From Sphaerulina vaccinii (taxonomy: Eukaryota; Ascomycota; Dothideomycetes; Mycosphaerellales; Mycosphaerellaceae), in assembly GCA_022570795.1 (NCBI GenBank), contig JAKUDP010000010.1, forward strand, positions 310,001 through 374,000: a DNA stretch of 64,000 bases, in the 5' to 3' direction. The position numbers and the translations under genes were made by a program. The notes beneath the pieces were generated by a model. The model had not been told where the DNA came from, searched no databases, and saw nothing but the letters and a program-made list of their open reading frames with translations. Numbering within the stretch: the stretch's first letter is position 1; each line of letters opens with the position of its first letter. This document shows positions 58,053 through 64,000 of this stretch, in pieces.

Positions 58053-59789
58053 TCACTTCGCATCATCGTCTTCGAATCCCGCCGCAGGAGCGACATGAAC
58101 TTCCCAGTACCTCATCGTCTCATCCGGTATCCTGTCTCTCTGTTCATCACTCCTCGTATCATTCCCATACGACTCATGAGTCACTCCAATGTCTAACACC
58201 CCTCGCCTCTTCCCATCTTTGAGCCATTGCATGAATTCCATACTGACCCTCACATACTCTCTCAAACCCTCTTTGACATTGATAGTGGCGCCCGTGGTCC
58301 AAGAAAGTAACCACGGCTCGATCAGTGGAGCATCAGTCACAGAAGGATGAGAGGTCTTGAGACTTGTCATAAACCAGCTCGCACCAGCACGTTGGAGGAC
58401 TTCTAGTGCAATGTCGCGAACGGTGTCAAAATGTGGTCGACCATAAAAGATCGTGTGGGCTTTAGACCAGGAGTCTGAGTGGACGATGAGAAGCGGGACA
58501 TCGATGTCTGTGTTCAATTGGCCGCTGGATTTGCCTGGGTCGAGGATTATGCCACCGATGGCTGGGTTATGGTAATCACTACCCGAATTGGAGCTTTTGT
58601 TGGCACTCTTCAGAGCTTGGAGGGCGCCTGTCGCGCCAAAGCTGTGGCCGGCTATGACGAGGTGGGAGAATTCGAGACGGTTCTGCCAGGAAGAGAGGTG
58701 CTTGCCCTCTTTTCTGTGATTGGAAGATGACACCTTCTGGCCGCTGCCTGAATCTAGATCTTGCAAGACGGAGATAGTTTCGTGGATCTCGGCATCCCGA
58801 TATGCCAGCTTCTTGAATCTCCAATCATCGTCGGATACTTCCTCCTTCGTCGTGTCTGGTTTGAGCTGATCGGCTCTCGACAGCAGTACTTTCTTCGTCT
58901 TACCATCTGGTAGATGAACAATGCTGCCAGGACATGACCCATCTCTGTGCTCGATAGCTGCTACAACGATCCCTCGACTGGCGAGTTCGCCACAGTAGGC
59001 AGTATAGTCTGTCCTTGAGCTCACGTCACCATGACTTAGAACCACGACCGGAAAGCGTGCTAGCTCATCATCCTCCATATCCTTCGTGGAGGCTTCTAGT
59101 AAAGGCACATCGACCTTGGCTGGTATCTCGATCGAACTCGCCAGACCCCATAACGCGAACGTGAACAGAGGTCTCGAAAAGAAGTTGTTGAAGTGTGCGG
59201 CTTGTGCATAACCCTCTGCGATCAGGCTAATAGGCCTTGGAAACCACTTGTGACGAGGTTTTGAACTCCTTGATCCCTTCGCAGCAGGATAGTAAAGTGT
59301 GAATAGTACTGTATCAAGCTTGAAGGCAGGCTTGCCATCTTGCTTGAAGACTGTACTAGCAATCTCTCGAGGTTCGCGAACCGGGACTTCGACATCGATC
59401 GCTCCAACGTCGTATGGTCCAGTATACTTGGGTAGTTTCGATGCGAAGAGCGGAGACCAGACAATGTAGCAGTACAGGACATATATTGCAAGTATTGAGC
59501 AGCATATGTACCCAACAGTTAGTCGAGGCCGCAGGAGCTGTACCACTTGGTCTGCATATGATGATGACTGCTGGCTCTCAAGCCATCGAGGTCGTAGGGT
59601 CTCCATATGTCCGTTGGCTTGTTGTAGCCACTTTCGTGTCCAGTGTGGAGTGCTCTGTAGCCACCTAGGTTCGCTAGGGTCGGACCTGTCTGAGAGAGGC
59701 AAAGGCAGGTCCGGATCTTCTGCTATCTCATGTTCATCCTCGTAAGGAGTCAATTCGAAGTCGTCATGATAGGAAGTGTCTGCTGGCAT
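58053..59789 (-). CDS. Membrane-anchored PAF-acetylhydrolase-like lipase
   Basis: 578 residues in one exon, resembling the plasma/intracellular type II PAF-acetylhydrolase family (PF03403). These alpha/beta hydrolases remove short or oxidised acyl chains from phospholipids. The acidic N-terminus is followed by one membrane segment (about 92-111, VGYICCSILAIYVLYCYIVW). The hydrolase domain shows FPVVVLSHGDVSSRTDYTAY (oxyanion region, 246-265), ASRGIVVAAIEHRDGS (270-285) and the nucleophile elbow GHSFGATGAL with Ser383. It continues with the acid in ILDPGKSS (Asp417) and the catalytic His in SHPSVTDAP (His481). The triad is therefore complete. The usual LDPW is LDPG here. Topology suggests a type II membrane protein of the secretory pathway, but this is inferred. 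It is divergent from the MPDU1 gene with 178 bp between start codons. Confidence 0.9.
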   Translation of the reverse strand: MPADTSYHDDFELTPYEDEHEIAEDPDLPLPLSDRSDPSEPRWLQSTPHWTRKWLQQANGHMETLRPRWLESQQSSSYADQVVQLLRPRLTVGYICCSILAIYVLYCYIVWSPLFASKLPKYTGPYDVGAIDVEVPVREPREIASTVFKQDGKPAFKLDTVLFTLYYPAAKGSRSSKPRHKWFPRPISLIAEGYAQAAHFNNFFSRPLFTFALWGLASSIEIPAKVDVPLLEASTKDMEDDELARFPVVVLSHGDVSSRTDYTAYCGELASRGIVVAAIEHRDGSCPGSIVHLPDGKTKKVLLSRADQLKPDTTKEEVSDDDWRFKKLAYRDAEIHETISVLQDLDSGSGQKVSSSNHRKEGKHLSSWQNRLEFSHLVIAGHSFGATGALQALKSANKSSNSGSDYHNPAIGGIILDPGKSSGQLNTDIDVPLLIVHSDSWSKAHTIFYGRPHFDTVRDIALEVLQRAGASWFMTSLKTSHPSVTDAPLIEPWLLSWTTGATINVKEGLREYVRVSMEFMQWLKDGKRRGVLDIGVTHESYGNDTRSDEQRDRIPDETMRYWEVHVAPAAGFEDDDAK

Positions 59790-59967
59790 GCTGTGCCAGG
59801 ATGTCTATCATTTCATTTCATTCTCAGTCCATGAAGTTGTTGTAGAAGATTACTGAACGCCATCTTCACGTGCTGGCGTGATTGACCCCTGTCAGAGACT
59901 ATACAGACAGCTTTACTTTAGCTTCATCAAACATCACAAGAGACAGAGAATAGAGGAAACAGCAACA
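59790..59967. promoter_or_regulatory. 178-bp bidirectional promoter region
   Basis: Separates the start codons of the minus-strand lipase and the plus-strand MPDU1-like gene, so both promoters and 5' UTRs must share it. A CACGTG-related word (TTCACGTGCTGG) lies near 59,870. No TATA box is obvious. Confidence 0.6.
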
Positions 59968-60900
59968 ATGGAAGCCCTCGAATCCACTCTCCGCGGAATC
60001 CTCACACCCATAACCCACAACCTCCCCAAACCCATCAGCGATGCAGCAACCCAACTGCTCGGCGACAGCTGCTACCGTTCGCTCGTCCACAACATCACCA
60101 TCTCCGACTCAGTCTGCCTCAAACTCGCCATCTCCAAAGCGCTCGGCATAGCCATCATCGGCGCCTCTTCGATAGTAAAGATCCCTCAACTACTCAAGTT
60201 GATCAACAGCCAGTCCGCATCGGGAATCAGCTTTCTGTCCTACCTCCTCGAGACCATCAGCTACTTGGTTACCTTGGTTTACAATATCCGAAACCAATTT
60301 CCTTTCTCCACGTATGGAGAGACTGCCTTAATAGCAGTGCAGAATGTTGCAATAAGTGTGTTGGTTCTGCAATACAGCGGCAAAAGCCCTGCTGCTGCGG
60401 TGTTTGTTGGAGGACTTGCTGCAATGGGGTATGCGCTGTATAATGATAGTGTTGTGAGCATGGAAATGTTACAGTACTTCCAAGCTGGAGCTGGACTATT
60501 GGGTGTTGCGAGCAAGTTGCCTCAGATTATTACCATCTTTTCCGAGGGCGGAACAGGACAGTTGAGCGCTTTTGCGGTAAGTCGAAACAGTTCATGGGCG
60601 AGAAGTTAGAGCTGTATGCTAACAATTTTCTAGATCTTCAACTATCTGGCAGGATCTCTGGCACGCATCTTCACGACCCTGCAAGAAGTTGATGATAAGT
60701 TGATCCTTTACGGCTTTCTGGCTGGATTCTCTCTGAATCTTGTTCTGGCGCTGCAGATGATCTACTATTGGAACAGCCCAAGCAACACCACGACGAAGCT
60801 GGACCCTACGAAAGAGGGGGCTCCGAGCTATGCCAAGGTTGTCAAGGCAAGCGGTAGTGAGAAGCAGAGGAGTTCGCCTTCCACTCGAAGACGTGGATGA
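59968..60900 (+). CDS. MPDU1-type PQ-loop membrane protein
   Basis: Predicted homologue of mannose-P-dolichol utilization defect 1, an ER membrane protein needed for use of dolichol-linked mannose and glucose in glycosylation. Exons 59968-60576 and 60634-60900 give 291 residues. The 57-bp intron has GTAAGT, a GCTAAC branch-like site and TAG, and joins LSAFA to IFNYLAGSLARIF. Two PQ-loop repeats are visible: GASSIVKIPQLLKLINSQSA (about 75-94) and LGVASKLPQIITIFSEGGTG (about 178-197). Seven or so hydrophobic segments are spread over the length (VFVGGLAAMGYALYN, ILYGFLAGFSLNLVLALQMI). The C-terminus is a charged cytosolic tail (SGSEKQRSSPSTRRRG). Size and order match the family. The start was chosen at the first Met upstream of the conserved region, beginning MEALESTLRGIL. 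It converges on the alpha-glucosidase gene, with about 100 bp between stops. Confidence 0.92.
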
Positions 60901-61003
60901 ACAAAGCTAAAGCTGTACCTGCAAAGAAGTATTTTATGTCTCATGCAATACCATATTCCTCAATCTCGGCATAGGTTTCTGCTGAAAGCTGATCATAACC
61001 CGC

Positions 61004-62885
61004 CTAAGGATCAGCAGTGCCCAGCAGAGCCTCCCACGCTCTCAATTTGACCTTCCCAGTGCCATAGTCAGGCACCTCGCCCGAGTAATTGCTGGTGACC
61101 CATTTCTTCAATGCTGCTATATCAGGCACGTCCCACTCAACAGCGTCTCCCGAGAAGTTGAGCACCACCACAAAAGCCTCTTTAGCACCATCTGAGCGCT
61201 TGTAAGCAAAGATGGTGTTGTCGCGTTCCTCGAGGCTTTCGTAAGATCCATAAACGAATACGTTCTTGTGCTTCTTTCGATTCGCAAGACCGCGTCGCCA
61301 GAATTGGAACACGGATAGGTCATCCGTATTGGTGAGCTGAGACTCAGCGTTGACGGCCTTGAAGTTGTCATTGACCCGCATCCAGGGTTTGACATCTGCA
61401 TCACAGAATCCAGCATTGGGTCCATCGCTCCACTGTACCGGAGTTCGAGCATGATCGCGAGCCTTCTTCTGCAAGACCTCCCTTGCATATTGCAGCATTT
61501 TCTCGTCGCCGGCATACAGATCGTTCATCTTCTTCCAGTAATTATGGGATTCGATGTCTTTATACTCAGATGGCTCCCACTCGATTGGCACGTTGCACAT
61601 GCCAATTTCCTCGCCCTGGTACACATACAGAGTGCCGCTCAATGTTGTTTCCATCATTGCTAGCAGCTTCGCGCTCAGTTCACGGTACTGATCAGAATCG
61701 TCCGTGTACTGTGAGACCGGCCTTGGGTTGTCGTGATTGGAGTCGAATATGCTGTTCCATCCGCCCTTTTCGCGCATCACATTCTGCCACTTCGAGACAA
61801 TGTTTCGCAGTTCTTTAACTTTCCAGGGCCGCAATGTGAGCCTTGGTGCATCCTTCTGGTTGGAAATGTCGACAATTTCGAAGATGAAGATCATGTTCAA
61901 CTCGTTTCGCTCGCGTCCAACGACTCTAAGAGCCTCTTCCTCGTCTTGGATGAAAGGCATTTCGCCGACTGTAATGGTGTCGTACTTTGACAAGACTTCT
62001 CTATTCATATCTTGCAAGAATTCGTGCAATCTTGGCCCATTGGCAAAGAACTTGTTACCTGGTTGGTACTTGGCCTTTGGATCGAAAATCTCAGCATCTG
62101 GAAAGGTCTGCACTTTACTGATGAGGTTGATGACATCCATGCGAAACCCACAAGCGCCTCTGTCGAGCCAGAAGCGCAGAACATTGTGCACAGCAGCTCG
62201 GACTTCTGGGTTCTCCCAATTGAGATCTGGCTGTTCTGGCGTGAAGAGGGAGAGAAAGTACTCCTGTGTCTCTTCGTCCCATGTCCATGCAGAGTTCGCC
62301 TCTCCAAGGATCTGTGCCCAATTGTTTGGTGGCTGACGATTACCGTCTGAATCGTACTTCGCTGGCTTCCAGATATACCAGTCTCTATGCTTGCTTGACT
62401 TTGAGGATCGAGAGTCGAGGAACCAAGCATGTTGATCAGATGTATGATTCACGACAAGGTCCATCATGAGTTTCATGCCACGTTCCTTCAATCCAGCGAT
62501 GAGCTCGTCAATGTCGGCGAGCGTACCGTACTTGGGGTCCATGTCTTCGTAGTCCGCGATGTCATAGCCTGCGGGTGTCAGCGTGTTAGATGGGAATTTC
62601 GACATTCACATACCCATGTCCACTTGAGGACTCTTGTACATCGGCGATGTCCATACGATGTCAACTCCAAGGTCTTTGAGGTAGTCTAGCTTGGAAGTGA
62701 TGCCTCGAATATCTCCCCAGCCAGGAGTGTCTCCTTTCCCAGTGGACTTGAAAGACGCTGGGTAGATTTGGTAGACCTGTATGCCATGTCAGTATGCTGT
62801 TATGGTCATGGAGACACTCGTGGTGATGCTTGTTTACCACTGCCTCTTTCCACCATTTTTGCTCATCATCCGCTGTTGCCGCCAT
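61004..62885 (-). CDS. GH13 alpha-glucosidase / oligo-1,6-glucosidase
   Basis: Predicted intracellular maltase/isomaltase of 591 residues. Exons are 62885-62838, 62776-62614 and 62568-61004, with introns of 61 and 45 bp. Splicing gives the canonical start MAATADDEQKWWKEAVVYQI then YPASFKSTGKGDTPGWGDIR and GITSKLDYLKDLGVDIVWTS. Region I is DLVVNHTSD (Asp107, His112), and region II GFRMDVINL has the nucleophile Asp215. Acid/base Glu273 is in TVGEMPF, and SNHDNPR holds His349-Asp350. These positions almost match yeast isomaltase (Asp215, Glu277, Asp352). Val216 follows the nucleophile, the residue linked to alpha-1,6 preference in yeast enzymes, where maltases have Thr. No signal peptide is present. 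Length is normal for the subfamily. There is no sugar transporter or MAL-type activator beside it, so it is not in a MAL cluster within this window. Confidence 0.93.
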
Positions 62886-63392
62886 GGTGGCGTTTGTGAT
62901 CTATTGTTATTGTGAAGAGTTTCGAGGTATAGCTGTATCAGATACAAAGAACCTCGAAGTTGAGTTGACCAGGAAGGTGTCCGACAAAAGCCCCGTGCTG
63001 ATCTCACATGAATATTACGATATGCAGAATGGCGTGCCATAGCCGGAGCTCTGCGACAGGATTTCTGAAGGTGGATCTTGCGTGCAAGTGTAAGAACAGT
63101 AGGCGTATTCTCCGTACGCACTAAGCAGGGGTGAACGTCGAGGACGAACGTCAAATTCTTGACGGCGGCAACGACATCCTGCTTCTAGTATTCCTCGCAC
63201 GAAGAAGCGGACAGTCTCCTTAGATTCCTACGATCTTGATGCGTGTTTACATCTAAGTATCGTTGTCAATCGCTATACATAATATCTTGTTGCCAGCCGA
63301 AGAATTCTGGCGGACCTGCCGGGCTATGGCACGCCATTCTGCATATCGTAGTAGCCAGCAGGCGCCTGAATGGCAATCGAGGTCGAGAGCTC
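62886..63392. other. Upstream region of the alpha-glucosidase gene
   Basis: About 0.5 kb without a supported exon. It must contain the promoter of the minus-strand alpha-glucosidase gene. Overlapping short ORFs lack motifs. Confidence 0.45.
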
Positions 63393-63996
63393 CTACATTT
63401 TGGCTCCACTAGAGGCGAGTGGGCAAGTGCATCTGCAGCTTCCTAACGCCTCTGACATGAGAGTGACATGTGGCTCTTCGAGAAGAGCTCTCGCGACTTC
63501 ACCCGTCCATTTACTGTTCGATGGTGTAGGCATTTGATAGAGGGTGTCATCACTTGCACCGGCAGATTCGTTGTGCGGAGAGCTGGCCAGTGCGGGTGAG
63601 GTGGGATGTTGGAGATTTCCACCAGGATCATCTTCCTTTCGATCCACAACCTTCTGTTTTGCCAGAGCAGCATAGTATCCGTATCTATGCCTTTTTAGAT
63701 GGCAGATGTGGCATTGTCGCACGAGCCAGTGAAGAAGAATAGCTGGGCACCAACCCCACGAAACACGTACAGTCTCGTACCGACTTCTACAGACTGACCT
63801 ACCACCAATGCATCTAAGACGATACACAAATGGGACATCGTGGCAGAGTTGAGACCTAGCGGTGCGTTGGTGGAGTGGAAAAGATTGGCATATTCGGCAA
63901 GAGGAAGAGGAGGATCGACAGATCAATTTTGGGGAAAGAAGAATACCTTGTTGTGGCTATCAGACACAGTCCTATGCTGACAAACTGGCCCGCCAT
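63393..63996 (-). CDS. Uncertain hypothetical gene at window edge
   Basis: I do not recognise a family. One model joins exon 63996-63947 (MAGQFVSIGLCLIATT, signal-like) to 63855-63393 through a 91-bp GTATTC...TAG intron, keeping frame and giving 170 residues. The middle is Cys/Arg-rich (CRSRYETVRVSWGWCPAILL), which looks less natural. The end is more protein-like (KQKVVDRKEDDPGGNLQHPT; KWTGEVARALLEEPHVTLMS). The real gene may start beyond 64,000 or use other exons. Treat the model as a placeholder. Confidence 0.3.
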
Positions 63997-64000
63997 GATA

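Overview
The window looks like nuclear DNA of a filamentous ascomycete, probably a Dothideomycete. Genes are compact and split by short GT-AG introns (45-150 bp). They encode fungal families such as Chs5/exomer, a Zn2Cys6 regulator and an F-box protein. They surround an AT-rich transposon island whose copies differ almost only by C/T and G/A transitions, as left by repeat-induced point mutation (RIP). The class-level assignment is inference.

Left arm (1-23,750): no supported gene up to 5,042, except a 305-bp MITE at 3,562-3,866 including its TA target sites. Then come CHS5 (+), a EutQ-like cupin (-), a Zn2Cys6 transcription factor (-), a predicted secreted protein of unnamed family (-), a 0.5-kb RIP-like AT patch, a frameshifted F-box gene (+), a MatB/ACSF3-like acyl-CoA synthetase (-) divergent from a J-domain protein (+), a secreted NTF2-like protein (-) and a small hypothetical ORF (-). 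Joining exons at plausible splice sites gives intact reading frames in all of these except the F-box gene.

Island (about 23,751-51,954, 28.2 kb): no host gene. Its two edges are imperfect inverted repeats of about 190 bp whose outer ~85 bp have normal base composition. Inside is a nest of retroelements. Two exactly collinear 7,400-bp Ty3/gypsy copies (A, 26,127-33,526; B, 33,968-41,367) have 183-bp LTRs and their own 5-bp target duplications. They lie head-to-tail and both interrupt an older minus-strand gypsy element (D), whose RT, RNase H and integrase survive as three ordered fragments. A plus-strand chromovirus-like gypsy element (C, 42,369-50,474, 362-bp LTRs) sits next to it. C is itself interrupted by a 1,396-bp LTR-internal-LTR-internal-LTR array (169-bp repeats) with a single 5-bp target duplication, resembling a tandem TRIM. 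A short copia-like remnant may close the right side.

Right arm (51,955-64,000): about 6 kb with no supported gene, then a membrane-anchored PAF-acetylhydrolase-like lipase (-) divergent from an MPDU1-type PQ-loop protein (+), a GH13 alpha-glucosidase/isomaltase (-), and a weakly supported ORF at the end. CHS5 (cell-surface cargo export, chitin synthase delivery) and MPDU1 (dolichol-linked sugar use) are housekeeping secretory/cell-wall functions. I see no biosynthetic cluster and no operon-like linkage. The nested, inverted-repeat-bounded island is the most unusual feature.
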